This document shows, piece after piece, positions 31,405-39,245 of a stretch of DNA of 44,516 nucleotides. The translations under genes and the position numbers were made by a program. Below the pieces are notes generated by a model. That model did no database searches and was not told the DNA's origin. It worked only from the letters and a program-made list of their open reading frames with translations. Numbering within the stretch: position 1 is the first letter of the stretch; every line of letters begins with the position of its first letter. This DNA comes from a virus. The stretch is taken from positions 1 to 44,516 of the IMG/VR virus record IMGVR_UViG_3300035016_000026. One strand, given 5' to 3'.

Positions 31405-31445
31405 TTTGGTCCTTCCGTTCTGGCGCCCCCGGCGCCGGTTGCTAT

Positions 31446-31739
31446 TCAGTCGAACACACTCTGTGACAGCGTGGCCGCTGCCCCCGCTTTCTCACGATCG
31501 CGGAAGGCCTGCTTGCGCGCCGACTCGCTCAAGCCCCAGACGCCATCGACGCTGTTGGCGATGTAGGGCATCGGCCCCTTGCCCAGCCCCGCCTCGCGCA
31601 GAATGGTGCGCACCGACTCGGCGCGAAGGCCGACACGTCGGCCGATATCGCTCGGCTGGTGCCCGCGCTCGTGCAGGTCGAAGACCCGCTGCCGGCGCTC
31701 GAAGCGCTTGAGCAGGGTCTCGGGGCGCAGATGGCTCAT
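31446..31739 (-). CDS. Helix-turn-helix DNA-binding protein, 97 residues
   Basis: Residues about 10-50 form a helix-turn-helix of the resolvase or transposase type (RRQRVFDLHERGHQPSDIGRR, then VGLRAESVRTILREAGL). The rest is short and polar (VDGVWGLSESARKQAFRDRE). It starts four bases inside the end of the ParB-like gene (ATGA overlap), so it is probably made with that protein. It may regulate the operon or mark its DNA target. Confidence 0.7.
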   Translation of the reverse strand: MSHLRPETLLKRFERRQRVFDLHERGHQPSDIGRRVGLRAESVRTILREAGLGKGPMPYIANSVDGVWGLSESARKQAFRDREKAGAAATLSQSVFD

Positions 31740-33595
31740 TCCGCCGCCTCCAGCCGCTGCTCGAGCACGGTCGCACCGGGGCCGACATAGCTCCGGGTGC
31801 GCAGTTGCGGCGGTAGCCAGCCGGTCTCCCGGGCCCTGGCAGCGGCGTCGGCCGCCATCTCACCCTTCTTGGCGTCCCGCATCGGCTCGCCGGTCATCTC
31901 GCCCCAGGCCAGGGCGACCAGCGCCTTAGTGACGCCCCTGAAATAGTTGTCGGCGTCAAACTTCGGCTGCACATCCGGATCGAGGAAGTCGATCAGCGCC
32001 GCCGTGTCCTCGTGGCGGCCGGTGTTGAAACCGCGGACGTCGACGAGGTCCGCCACGAGCGCCGCCAACTCGCCCATTAGCGCCGATCGCGTGGTCCCCT
32101 GCACGCGCGCCAGCTCCTTCGCGAAGGTCGACGTCTTGTCCGGCGGCACAACCCCCACCGGACGCACATCGATGTTGAGGCGGGGATAGCCGCTGTGCCG
32201 CATCTTGGTCAGAAGCGTCGCGACCAGCAGCTGCAGTGCGATATCGGAATCCGCCGCCACCGTTGCCTGCAGCGCCGAGGTCATCGTCTCATTAAGGCTC
32301 GAGGCGACGTTCGACCCGGGATCCGCGAGCGTCGGCGCCGGCTTGCCGGACGCACTGCCGGATTCCCCCGGCAGTTTGGTACCAGGCCGCACCACCCCCA
32401 GCAGCGGCTCCCGGGAGCCGTCGGGCCAGTAGACGACGCCGGAGAGCTTGCGCTGCTCGGCCGAGAAGACTTTCGGGGCCTTCTCGATGACGCCCTCGCG
32501 CTCGAGCTGTAGCTCGCTGGCCTCATTCCAGGCGGCCTCTTCCTCCTCAGTCCACTCGGCCTCGTCCTCGCCTTCGTAGTCGTCTCGAATACGGGGGTGC
32601 TTCTCCTTGAGGTCCGCAATCTTGCGCTCGAGCGCCGCCACCATGGCGGCTCGTTCCGGGTTCAACTCGCCCGGCTCCGGCCGCAGCTTCGTGGTGGTGT
32701 ACGACAGCGCCTTGTGGCCGCCCCACTGGTCGGTGCCGAACTCGTCGGCGGTCTCGACGAAGAGCCAGCCCTCCGCCAGCCACGCCGCCTTCTGTTCTAC
32801 CCAGTGCGCCGCGATCAGCCGGTCGATCACGTCCTGGCTGATCCACCAGGCTGACTTGTCGTCGAACTCGTCGCCGAGGATCTGCCCGCCGGCGGCGAGG
32901 TAGGCCGTCTTTCCGATCAGCTGCGCCACCGGGCTGCTGCCGGCAACGAGCTGCTGCGTGAAGGCCTGCCGGATCTGGCGCGGCTCGAGTTCCCAGCTGG
33001 CCCTGGCCTCCTTGAGATAGGCAGCCTGCTTCTCCGGCTCCGCCTCGACCGTGAAGGCCTGCGCCGCCGCCATCGTGATCTTGCCTGCATCCAGTGCCTC
33101 GAGCACGTCCGGATGCAACGTCGCGAGCTTCAGCCGCTGCTGCACGCGCTTCTCGGTCACCCCGAAGCGCGCAGCGACGTCCTTGTTGGAGGCATGCCGC
33201 GCGAGTTCGGCGAACAGCCGTACCTCGGCCGACGTCGTCGGCGGCACCCGCTGGATGTTCTCGGCGACGGCTTGTTCGCGCGCCGCGTCATCGCTCTCCT
33301 CGCTGATGACGACGGCCACCGGATAGCGGCCGTTCACTTCCTCGCCGCGGATCAGGGCCTTCTGGTCGCACAGCCGCCGCAGGGCCGCGAGCCGGCGGTT
33401 GCCCGCGGTGACCAGGTACCGGGTGGCGCCGGCAGCCAGCCGAACTTTCAGGCTCTGCAACAGCCCGTGTTCCGGGATCGAGGCGAGGAGATCGTCGAGC
33501 TGGGTGAGCCGCGCCTCCTGGCCGGGCATCGCGAGGATGACCGGGTCGTGGTCGAGGTCCGAGAGGTTCACCTGCGTTGCGACTGTGACTTTCAT
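31736..33595 (-). CDS. ParB/Spo0J-like protein
   Basis: The 619-residue protein has the three ParB motifs: LLASIPEHGLLQSLKVR (37-53), YLVTAGNRRLAALRRL (60-75) and REQAVAENIQRVPPTTSAEV (106-125). A helix-turn-helix follows (NKDVAARFGVTEKRVQQRLK, 137-156). The remaining 450 residues include an acidic stretch (DYEGEDEAEWTEEEEAAWNE) and a C-terminal helical domain. Length is about twice that of chromosomal ParB, as in phage and plasmid ParB-nuclease-like proteins. An AAAGGGA site precedes the ATG. There is no ParA gene nearby; instead a HerA-type ATPase lies directly upstream. Confidence 0.85.
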   Translation of the reverse strand: MKVTVATQVNLSDLDHDPVILAMPGQEARLTQLDDLLASIPEHGLLQSLKVRLAAGATRYLVTAGNRRLAALRRLCDQKALIRGEEVNGRYPVAVVISEESDDAAREQAVAENIQRVPPTTSAEVRLFAELARHASNKDVAARFGVTEKRVQQRLKLATLHPDVLEALDAGKITMAAAQAFTVEAEPEKQAAYLKEARASWELEPRQIRQAFTQQLVAGSSPVAQLIGKTAYLAAGGQILGDEFDDKSAWWISQDVIDRLIAAHWVEQKAAWLAEGWLFVETADEFGTDQWGGHKALSYTTTKLRPEPGELNPERAAMVAALERKIADLKEKHPRIRDDYEGEDEAEWTEEEEAAWNEASELQLEREGVIEKAPKVFSAEQRKLSGVVYWPDGSREPLLGVVRPGTKLPGESGSASGKPAPTLADPGSNVASSLNETMTSALQATVAADSDIALQLLVATLLTKMRHSGYPRLNIDVRPVGVVPPDKTSTFAKELARVQGTTRSALMGELAALVADLVDVRGFNTGRHEDTAALIDFLDPDVQPKFDADNYFRGVTKALVALAWGEMTGEPMRDAKKGEMAADAAARARETGWLPPQLRTRSYVGPGATVLEQRLEAAE

Positions 33596-33619
33596 GGGAG
33601 AATCCCTTTCTGCCGCGCG

Positions 33620-35485
33620 CTACGCGCCGGCTCGGTGAGAAGATGAGGCGTTGGCAACAGGCCGGGGATCGCTGGCCTCCGGCCGGGCAACGCGCCTGAA
33701 GCTCAGTTCCATGCGCTTGGCCTCGGCGGCGACATTGGGATAGGGCCGCCCGATCTTCGCCGCGACGTGGATCAGCAGCTCGCCGGCGGCGCAGCCGTCG
33801 ATGAGGATCTGACGCTCGGCCTCCGACCAGGGGACCCGCTGCTTGTAGCCGAGGAGGCTGGCCTTCGTCCGGATGCCGGCTTCGGTCTTGCCGAGTTCGG
33901 CCGCGATCTCCTTCACCGGCACCTTCGCCTCGTAGCGCAGCCGCAGTGTCTCGATATCCGCCGCCGTCCACGAGTCGGCAGCCCGGCAGTAGTTGTTCTT
34001 CTGGGCGAACTTGAAGATGCCGGTCAGCCCGCGGTGGAAGCCCGCCTGCCGGAGGTCCTCGAGTATTTCACGGTACGGCTTCCCTGCCTCGAGCCCAGCG
34101 ACGGCGATCGCTTTCTCGGGCTCCGTCCAGTAGTTCACCCGGTCCCGCGTAATGCCGAGCCCAATCGCCCGCATCTGCACGGCCACCCGGCCCCGATCGA
34201 AGCCAGCCTCCGCGAGGAGCGTGACTATGTCCGCGATCTTCACCTCGCGGGCATAGCCATCGGCGATGATCTGGTCTTCCGCGTCCGACCAGTTTGACTT
34301 CGCCCGCTCGCTCCTGAGGCCGAGGTCCCTGGCCCGCCCCGAAACCCCGCTGACCGATCGACGCCGGAAGCCGGATGCCTCGAGCCGATCGACGATCTCT
34401 CGAACCTCCAGCTTCTCGCGGTAGCCCTCGGCAATGATCTCGTCCTCGCGGCGGTCCCACCCTCGGCCGCGCCGGCCCTTCCGCGGCTGCTCCACCTGCG
34501 TTTCCGAGGTGGGCACCTGCTGCAGCAGCGCTGCGGCGGCACTGGCGGAAATCCTCGGTGGGGCAACGACCTCCGGCGCCGCACCCTTGTGCCGTGACTG
34601 CACGGGGCCCGCGCGGAAGCGCACCCGGCGCGGCCCGGCGATGGCCGGCCCGATGCCGAGGAATTCGCCGTCGCCGAGGCTGCGGAGCGCCCGGCTGTGC
34701 CCGAGCGTAAAGCCCAGCAGGGCCCCGGCCCGTTCAAGGTCGCGATCGAAGATGGTGCGGCCGACGACGATGTTCGTCGCCTTCGAGACCACCGCCTTCG
34801 ACGTCTCGGCCAATCGCTGCGTCGCGATGACGCCGCACAGCCCGCGCTTGCGGCCGCGCCCCATCAGGTCAGCCAGGGCGGCGATCGCCTGCTTGCGCGT
34901 ATCGGCCTCGACGTCGCCGGTGTCGTAGTGCGGCGCCATCGTCTGTGCTTCGTCGATCAGCACCAGCAGCGGATGCCAGTGCAGCTCCGGCGCCGCGATC
35001 AGCCCCGCCGCCAGGTCGGCGACCAGCTGCAGCCGCTCTTCAGACGTGGCGTCGGAGAGGTCGAGGACGACGCTGTAGCGGTGTTCCCGCAGGTGCAGGG
35101 CAAACGCCCTGCCCCCGATCCGGAGCGCGTCGGCCGCCGTCACCACGGCGACGTCGAAGTGATCGGCAAGCGTTGAGAATTCGCCGTCCGGGTCGACCAG
35201 CACCTGCTGAATGCGACCGAAGGCCTGCTCGAACAGCCGCCGCAGCAGCATCGACTTGCCGGCGCCGCTGTTGCCCTGGATCAGCAGCCGCCCCTCGATC
35301 AGCTTTCCGAGGTCGAAACCGACCGGACCGCCATTGTCGGTGGACTGTCCGATATGCACCGCACCCGGCGCCAGCTCCTGAACGGCAGCGGGTTTCGGAG
35401 AGTCCTTCGGAACGATGTATGGCAGTGGCGCCGTCTTGTTCGAAGGGTGCGTCGCCAGCAGCGCGTTGAGTTGGGCGCGGTTCAT
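33620..35485 (-). CDS. HerA/DUF87-type ATPase with five tandem SANT/GcrA-like DNA-binding repeats
   Basis: The 621-residue protein has an ATPase domain (about 40-300) with Walker A GNSGAGKS (71-78), LVDPDGEF (96-103), Walker B LLVLIDEAQ (173-181) and GLCGVIATQRLAE (215-227), matching HerA/FtsK-type motors. From residue 343 five repeats of about 45-55 residues begin with WD, WS, WT, WT or WS plus acidic residues (at 343, 399, 453, 506 and 553). Each continues as two or three helices ending in a pattern like RARDLGL, MRAIGLG or KASLLGY, which resembles the GcrA/SANT helix-turn-helix. It should be a DNA translocase targeted by the repeats. The start overlaps the next small gene (ATGA). Confidence 0.8.
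   Translation of the reverse strand: MNRAQLNALLATHPSNKTAPLPYIVPKDSPKPAAVQELAPGAVHIGQSTDNGGPVGFDLGKLIEGRLLIQGNSGAGKSMLLRRLFEQAFGRIQQVLVDPDGEFSTLADHFDVAVVTAADALRIGGRAFALHLREHRYSVVLDLSDATSEERLQLVADLAAGLIAAPELHWHPLLVLIDEAQTMAPHYDTGDVEADTRKQAIAALADLMGRGRKRGLCGVIATQRLAETSKAVVSKATNIVVGRTIFDRDLERAGALLGFTLGHSRALRSLGDGEFLGIGPAIAGPRRVRFRAGPVQSRHKGAAPEVVAPPRISASAAAALLQQVPTSETQVEQPRKGRRGRGWDRREDEIIAEGYREKLEVREIVDRLEASGFRRRSVSGVSGRARDLGLRSERAKSNWSDAEDQIIADGYAREVKIADIVTLLAEAGFDRGRVAVQMRAIGLGITRDRVNYWTEPEKAIAVAGLEAGKPYREILEDLRQAGFHRGLTGIFKFAQKNNYCRAADSWTAADIETLRLRYEAKVPVKEIAAELGKTEAGIRTKASLLGYKQRVPWSEAERQILIDGCAAGELLIHVAAKIGRPYPNVAAEAKRMELSFRRVARPEASDPRPVANASSSHRAGA
33695..34459 (-). repeat. Five-fold SANT/GcrA-like repeat region (protein level)
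   Basis: This segment encodes residues 343-597 of the ATPase. The repeats diverge in DNA but share the order W-acidic, I/L-x-x-GY, an IV or IA helix, and a final arginine- or lysine-rich helix ending LGL or LGY. Confidence 0.65.
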
Positions 35486-35676
35486 GACTGACCCTCCACC
35501 AGCTCGAGGCGGCGGGTGCTGCCGAGTTTCCTGTCGATGGCGACGGTACCGCCGTTCGAAACCTCGATCGCATCGACACTGAGCCGCTCCTCCCGACCAT
35601 CCGGCAATGTCGCGACGATGGTCATGCGGGCGCCTGAGCGCTTTGCGGTCCAGCTTCTCAGCCTAAGAGTGGTCAC
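35482..35676 (-). CDS. 64-residue protein between ATPase and methylase genes
   Basis: A GTG at 35676 is preceded by AAGGAG with seven bases spacing and gives TTLRLRSWTAKRSGARMTIV as the N-terminus after the initiator. An ATG at 35730, overlapping the methylase stop, would add 18 low-complexity residues and has no ribosome site of its own; it remains possible through coupling. The protein is basic with strand-like segments (VSNGGTVAIDRKLGSTRRLE). Function unknown. It overlaps the ATPase start. Confidence 0.55.
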   Translation of the reverse strand: MTTLRLRSWTAKRSGARMTIVATLPDGREERLSVDAIEVSNGGTVAIDRKLGSTRRLELVEGQS

Positions 35677-35726
35677 GGTGGAGCTCCTTCTGTTGAGGTT
35701 GTCGTTAGAGGGTGGGCGGCCGGCGC

Positions 35727-37274
35727 TCATGACGCCCGCCGCCGGTTCGCAGCTGCCGACATCAGCTTCTGCCGCTCGCGGCTGCCGAGGCCCATGCGCT
35801 TGGCGCGCTGCTTCACCGCGTTTTCAGAGAGCCCGGTGGCGGCGGCCAGGTCGGCGAGCGGGGTGTTGGCGGCATAGCCGTCGCGGATGATGGTATTGGC
35901 GTCGCCCAGGGCATTGGGTGCGGGGGAAGCCGGGAGGTCGATAGCCTCCTCCCCCGCGTTCTCGACGGACGGTAAAGCGCGTGTACCCCCGCTGGCTACG
36001 CCACTTTCGTGGCCGACCACAGACGCTACATGGGCCGCTTCAGCCGGTCGCTGGACCGTCGGAATAGGTGCGGGAGAGGGTGCGCCCTCCCCCGCGGTCG
36101 CGGTTTCGCTGCTGGGCGCCGCACCGCCATTCGCGCCGGGTTTCTCCCCGGGCAGCTGCTCGGAGGGCATTCCGCCCGTCCGCATCTCCAATACATCGGC
36201 TTCCGGGGCCTCGAGCCCCCAGGCATCCCACCCCGGCCGCAGCCGTCGAGCGTTGAGCTCGATCTTCGGCAGGTTGGGGAAGTAGCTCTCGATCAGCTCA
36301 TGGGCCCAATCGGGCTTTTCGCTGTGGGCGCCCGGGCGTGATGCGATGACCGATGGCCATTGTGTGCCCGGCGCCGGCGCCGGCACATTGCCGCGCGTCC
36401 CCACCAACAGCAGCTCGTGCCGGTTGCGGTTCCAGTAGCCGGTGCCTTCCTCGAGCTTGTCCCAGACGAACTGCGACTTGTACTCGAAGCCCCAGAACCG
36501 CATGACCTCGAGCGCCTGCGGCAGCATCGGCGCCGTCGCCCAGAGGAACAGCACGCAATCGGGCGCCGCCAGCGTCCCCACCGGCCGCGCCTTGATGGTG
36601 GCAAGGTCCGAGGTCGGGTAGTGGTTGTCGGCCGCGCGGTCGAGGCCGGCTTCCGAATAGGTTTCGAACCTCCACTCCGGATCCGCGTAGATCACGCCGT
36701 AGAGCCGGTCCGGCAGCGCCTTCTGCTTGTGCGCCAGCTGCGCCTCACGGATCCGCCGCCGGAGCTTCTTGTCGGCAGTGTTCAGTTCCTTCAGCGGATT
36801 GACGACGATCGCCCGGCCCGCCTCGATCTTGGCCCGGGCCTCGGCGATCACCTGCTCGAACAGCGGCGCGGCCTTCCGCGCCAGCTGCTGGGCATTCATC
36901 GAGAGCTTGCGGTCGATGCCGACGTCAGCGAGGGTGACGCGCAGCGGTCGGCCTGGGCCGGAGCCGGAATCGTCTAAGTGTTCCCCCTCGGAACGGTTAC
37001 CCTCGCGGCCCGGGCGGCGCGCCACCAGCTGGCCGGCTTCCTTGGCCCGGATCAGCATCTCGCCCAGGCGCCGCTCGGACCGCAGCTGCAGCTCGACCGC
37101 GTTGGCGGTGAGCGAACGGTCCTTCGCCTGCCGGCCCGCGACCTTCAGCTGCTCCGCTTCGTTGCGCACCGACAGCACTTCGTCGACCCGCACCGCCTGG
37201 TCGAGCCAGTACACGGCGCGCTCGTAACGGCTGAGGTTGCCAGGCGGTTCGGCGAGGGCGGGAAGGTCGGTCAA
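35727..37274 (-). CDS. MT-A70 family DNA adenine methyltransferase with C-terminal GcrA-like helix-turn-helix
   Basis: The 515-residue protein has an N-terminal helical region (ERRLGEMLIRAKEAGQL). The MT-A70 core (about 190-355) carries YADPEWRFETYS (196-207), AADNHYPTSDLATI, VLFLWATAPMLPQAL, VWDKLEEGTGYWNRNRHELL and a final HSEKPDWAHELIESYFP. The catalytic motif is DPEW (198-201), not the usual DPPW. A proline- and alanine-rich linker leads to a helix-turn-helix (NTIIRDGYAANTPLADLAAA, then ENAVKQRAKRMGLG, 460-497) like the repeats of the neighbouring ATPase. No restriction enzyme is nearby, so it is an orphan methylase, likely giving N6-methyladenine. Confidence 0.85.
   Translation of the reverse strand: MTDLPALAEPPGNLSRYERAVYWLDQAVRVDEVLSVRNEAEQLKVAGRQAKDRSLTANAVELQLRSERRLGEMLIRAKEAGQLVARRPGREGNRSEGEHLDDSGSGPGRPLRVTLADVGIDRKLSMNAQQLARKAAPLFEQVIAEARAKIEAGRAIVVNPLKELNTADKKLRRRIREAQLAHKQKALPDRLYGVIYADPEWRFETYSEAGLDRAADNHYPTSDLATIKARPVGTLAAPDCVLFLWATAPMLPQALEVMRFWGFEYKSQFVWDKLEEGTGYWNRNRHELLLVGTRGNVPAPAPGTQWPSVIASRPGAHSEKPDWAHELIESYFPNLPKIELNARRLRPGWDAWGLEAPEADVLEMRTGGMPSEQLPGEKPGANGGAAPSSETATAGEGAPSPAPIPTVQRPAEAAHVASVVGHESGVASGGTRALPSVENAGEEAIDLPASPAPNALGDANTIIRDGYAANTPLADLAAATGLSENAVKQRAKRMGLGSRERQKLMSAAANRRRAS
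36972..37000. promoter_or_regulatory. GTTCC-N5-GGAAC palindrome within the methylase gene (site B)
   Basis: The core GTTCC-CCCTC-GGAAC lies at 36980-36994. Over 26 bases (36972-36997) it matches site C at 40618-40643 at 22 positions although the two lie in unrelated reading frames. Confidence 0.5.
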
Positions 37275-37495
37275 TGCTTCCTCGCAATCGTGAAGTGAAA
37301 GGCACCGCCGGCGATTCTGAAGGAGACGAGGTCGCTGCCCGTGTCGTCGACTTCAGCCGCCGGAATGATGAGGTCGTCGCCCCGTGCCTTGAGGCGCTTG
37401 AGCAGCGTGATCAGCAGTTGATCCTTGAAGTCGTCCAGCACGGCGGCGTGCGCTGCTGCCCCGGCGGCCCGTGCCGCGTCTGTTCCCTTGCCCAT
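37271..37495 (-). CDS. 74-residue early protein, unknown
   Basis: The start at 37495 (MGKGTDAARAAGAAAHAAVL) is preferred because sequence upstream in frame is shadow. The protein has an alanine-rich helix, then LDDFKDQLLITLLKRLKARG and a strand-rich end (LVSFRIAGGAFHFTIARKH). Its stop overlaps the methylase start (ATGA). I know similar unnamed proteins ahead of phage methylases, but no function. Confidence 0.6.
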   Translation of the reverse strand: MGKGTDAARAAGAAAHAAVLDDFKDQLLITLLKRLKARGDDLIIPAAEVDDTGSDLVSFRIAGGAFHFTIARKH

Positions 37496-37527
37496 CCGCC
37501 CCTTCGCCCCCGTTCGCCCTGGCCGCA

Positions 37528-37734
37528 CTAGTGCGACGCAGTGGCCTTCCGCTTTTCCAGTCGTGCCCGTGCCGCCGGCACGACCTCGGCCGGCACGTTG
37601 ATCGCCTTGCGCCGCAACCAGTCGCTGCGATCCCTGCCGTCCAGCTGCTGCCACTCGGTGAGGCAGGCGGCCGCGAAGGCCCGGCTCTTGGCCACGGTCA
37701 CGGAGACGTATTCCCGTCCGTCCTGTCCGATCAT
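37528..37734 (-). CDS. 68-residue early protein, unknown
   Basis: The protein reads IGQDGREYVSVTVAKSRAFA and later ACLTEWQQLDGRDRSDWLRR, polar and basic, with no membrane segment. Its ATG overlaps the TGA of the CII-like gene. It is likely part of the same early transcript. Family not recognised. Confidence 0.6.
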   Translation of the reverse strand: MIGQDGREYVSVTVAKSRAFAAACLTEWQQLDGRDRSDWLRRKAINVPAEVVPAARARLEKRKATASH

Positions 37735-38210
37735 TCGCCCCCCCTGCTCTCGGCTTCGACCTGCAGGTCGAGCGCGGCCAGGGCGGTCATCGCCTCCTGA
37801 ATCTCGCGACGGAACGCCACGCGCTCGGCCTGGGTGATTTTTTCGTCGTCGAGGACGGCGCCGATCCGCACGAAGACTTCGGCGGTTTCCTTCATCGCCT
37901 TCCCGGTGATGCGCCCCAGCGGGGAATTGCTCCGCACCACCGCCGGCATCGGCACCAGGATGTGATTGCTGAGGCGCGCGAGCTCGCGGGTGACTACCGG
38001 TCCCACTTCGGACTCGAGATCGGCGATGATGTCGATCGGCGCGAAGCGCTCGGCGTACTCGGCCTCAAGCGAACCGTAGTTCGAGACTTCCTGCTGCCGC
38101 ACCCGGGTCAGCGATGCGGCATGCGTGGTGCCACCGAGGCGCCGCACCAGCTCGCGGAAAACCGTCTTGAGGCCGTTGTACTCGGAGCGTGGAAGCTGGC
38201 GCGCAGTCAT
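37731..38210 (-). CDS. Phage CII-like regulatory protein
   Basis: The 159-residue protein has an N-terminal helix-turn-helix-like segment (LKTVFRELVRRLGGTTHAAS, then TRVRQQEVSNYGSL), followed by EYAERFAPIDIIADLESEVG and VVTRELARLSNH. This resembles the phage regulatory CII (CP76) family, whose members pair a GG-x(3)-A-A helix-turn-helix with the PID(I/V) segment. A GAGG element precedes the start at 38210. It is the first minus-strand gene after the Cro-like gene, as cII follows cro in lambda. A role in the lysis-lysogeny choice or early control is inferred. Confidence 0.65.
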   Translation of the reverse strand: MTARQLPRSEYNGLKTVFRELVRRLGGTTHAASLTRVRQQEVSNYGSLEAEYAERFAPIDIIADLESEVGPVVTRELARLSNHILVPMPAVVRSNSPLGRITGKAMKETAEVFVRIGAVLDDEKITQAERVAFRREIQEAMTALAALDLQVEAESRGGE

Positions 38211-38296
38211 GGCGTATCGGCCTCGCGCGCTACCCGATGACCCTCCGGCGCCGGGTGTGACAGAAAGTCGATTCCCGAAGCCGTGGGGGCTCTATC

Positions 38297-38608
38297 ATGC
38301 AAATTCCGGTGACGCCGCGCCTCAGACGCGCGCTGATCGACCTCCGGGTCGCGGAAGCGGCGCTGCTGAACTCTGGAAAGAATGGTGGGGAAGCGCCTTG
38401 CAGCGGCACGTTTCCCCACCGAGTTCAGGAAACCGCTGGGCCGAGGGAGGAGGAAACGGCCGTGCGGGCAGGCACGGACGGCAGCGCCCTGGCGAGGGAG
38501 GAGGATACGCCAGGAATTGCCGACCGAGAAGTTGGGGCGGGCGAGCGGCTGACTAGCTTCGCACCCGCCCCGGTCCGCCGCCTGGGTGACGGACAAAGGG
38601 AGGATTAG
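38297..38608 (+). CDS. Possible 103-residue protein, plus strand
   Basis: The frame begins MQIPVTPRLRRALIDLRVAE and is plausible as a helical protein for its first 35 residues; the rest is low-complexity and polar. A GGGGG element lies upstream of the ATG. Its stop directly precedes the start of the next plus-strand gene at 38609. Purine-rich GAGGGAGGAGG tracts occur twice inside it, so the region may instead be a leader with ribosome-site-like repeats. Existence uncertain. Confidence 0.35.
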   Translation: MQIPVTPRLRRALIDLRVAEAALLNSGKNGGEAPCSGTFPHRVQETAGPREEETAVRAGTDGSALAREEDTPGIADREVGAGERLTSFAPAPVRRLGDGQRED

Positions 38609-38857
38609 GTGATGGGTAGAGATGGGAGCCGGGAACCAGCGCCCCTGGTCGAAGAGGTGGGCGTGCCTTGCCTGTTCTGCACCGGAGCGGCCTTCGAAGT
38701 GCGGGAAGGCATGGTGCACATCTCCGGCTGGGTGGAGCTGCAAGCGGTCGACGGAGTGACGGAGCGCCGACTTATGGCGCGGATAGTCATCCCCTGCGAT
38801 CCTGCCAGGCATCTGTCCCGGAACATGAACCGCGCGCTCCGCCGGCGCAGCCATTGA
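38609..38857 (+). CDS. Small protein with CxxC, plus strand
   Basis: AAAGGGAGG lies about nine bases before a GTG at 38609 and an ATG at 38612, either of which may start the 81-82 residue protein. It has VPCLFCTGAAFEVREGMVHI (a CxxC pair) and WVELQAVDGVTERRLMARIV, suggesting a small metal-binding beta protein. It converges on the Cro-like gene with 11 bases between stops. Function unknown; antisense position between cro-like and cII-like genes is unusual. Confidence 0.55.
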   Translation: MMGRDGSREPAPLVEEVGVPCLFCTGAAFEVREGMVHISGWVELQAVDGVTERRLMARIVIPCDPARHLSRNMNRALRRRSH

Positions 38858-38868
38858 TCCCGCCCGGA

Positions 38869-39162
38869 TCATTCCGCTGCCTCCCGCGCCGCCGTGGCGG
38901 GATAGGAAATCGGCTCATGGCCGAACACGTCTGGCCGCAGCTGATGGCGCGAGATGCCAGTGACCGCCTCGATTCGCAGAACCATATTGGGCGGACATGC
39001 ACCACGACGCTTCCATGTGGACACATGGCCCCGCGTCTTGGGTTCGACGGCGGGCATAGGCAACTGAACTTCATTGACTTTCGATGCCAAGGCGGCTTGC
39101 CCCCCTGCGCATTCCACCGCCTCGATCAGAGGCCCGAGCATGTCAATCTGGTTGTCAGTCAT
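38869..39162 (-). CDS. Cro/YdaS-like helix-turn-helix protein
   Basis: The 97-residue protein has IEAVECAGGQAALASKVNEV, then HVSTWKRRGACPPNMVLRIE and AVTGISRHQLRPDVFGHEP. The AGGQAALA...HVS-W-RRG...R-E--TG-SRH-LRPD pattern matches YdaS-type Cro-like repressors. An insert of about 15 residues (VQLPMPAVEPKTRG) separates the two halves of the helix-turn-helix region, longer than usual. It diverges from the repressor gene at 39246 across three operator sites. It likely turns down repressor synthesis after induction. Confidence 0.75.
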   Translation of the reverse strand: MTDNQIDMLGPLIEAVECAGGQAALASKVNEVQLPMPAVEPKTRGHVSTWKRRGACPPNMVLRIEAVTGISRHQLRPDVFGHEPISYPATAAREAAE

Positions 39163-39168
39163 GGGGCG

Positions 39169-39197
39169 ATGTAGACATGTGTCTCCATCTTCGTCAA
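39169..39197 (-). promoter_or_regulatory. Promoter for the Cro-like gene
   Basis: On the minus strand CTTGACG (hexamer TTGACG, 39192-39197) is followed after 17 bases by CTACAT (39169-39174), close to the start at 39162. Operator O1 (39171-39186) covers the spacer and -10 region. Confidence 0.5.
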
Positions 39198-39241
39198 GTG
39201 AGGAGTAGACCCGCGTCTCTCTCCTGCGGACTATTGTCTAC
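39171..39241. promoter_or_regulatory. Three repressor operators O1-O3 in the divergent switch region
   Basis: O1 at 39171-39186 (GTAGACATGTGTCTCC), O2 at 39205-39220 (GTAGACCCGCGTCTCT) and O3 at 39226-39241 (GCGGACTATTGTCTAC) all fit AGAC-N4-GTCT, O3 with one arm change. They fill the 83-base gap between the Cro-like and repressor genes. Confidence 0.75.
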
Positions 39242-39245
39242 GGTC

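Noticed and set aside
38207-38872. Minus-strand frame of 221 codons between cro-like and cII-like genes
   Set aside because: H-, R- and P-rich shadow composition; the plus strand has better ribosome sites here, and the frame overlaps the cII-like start.
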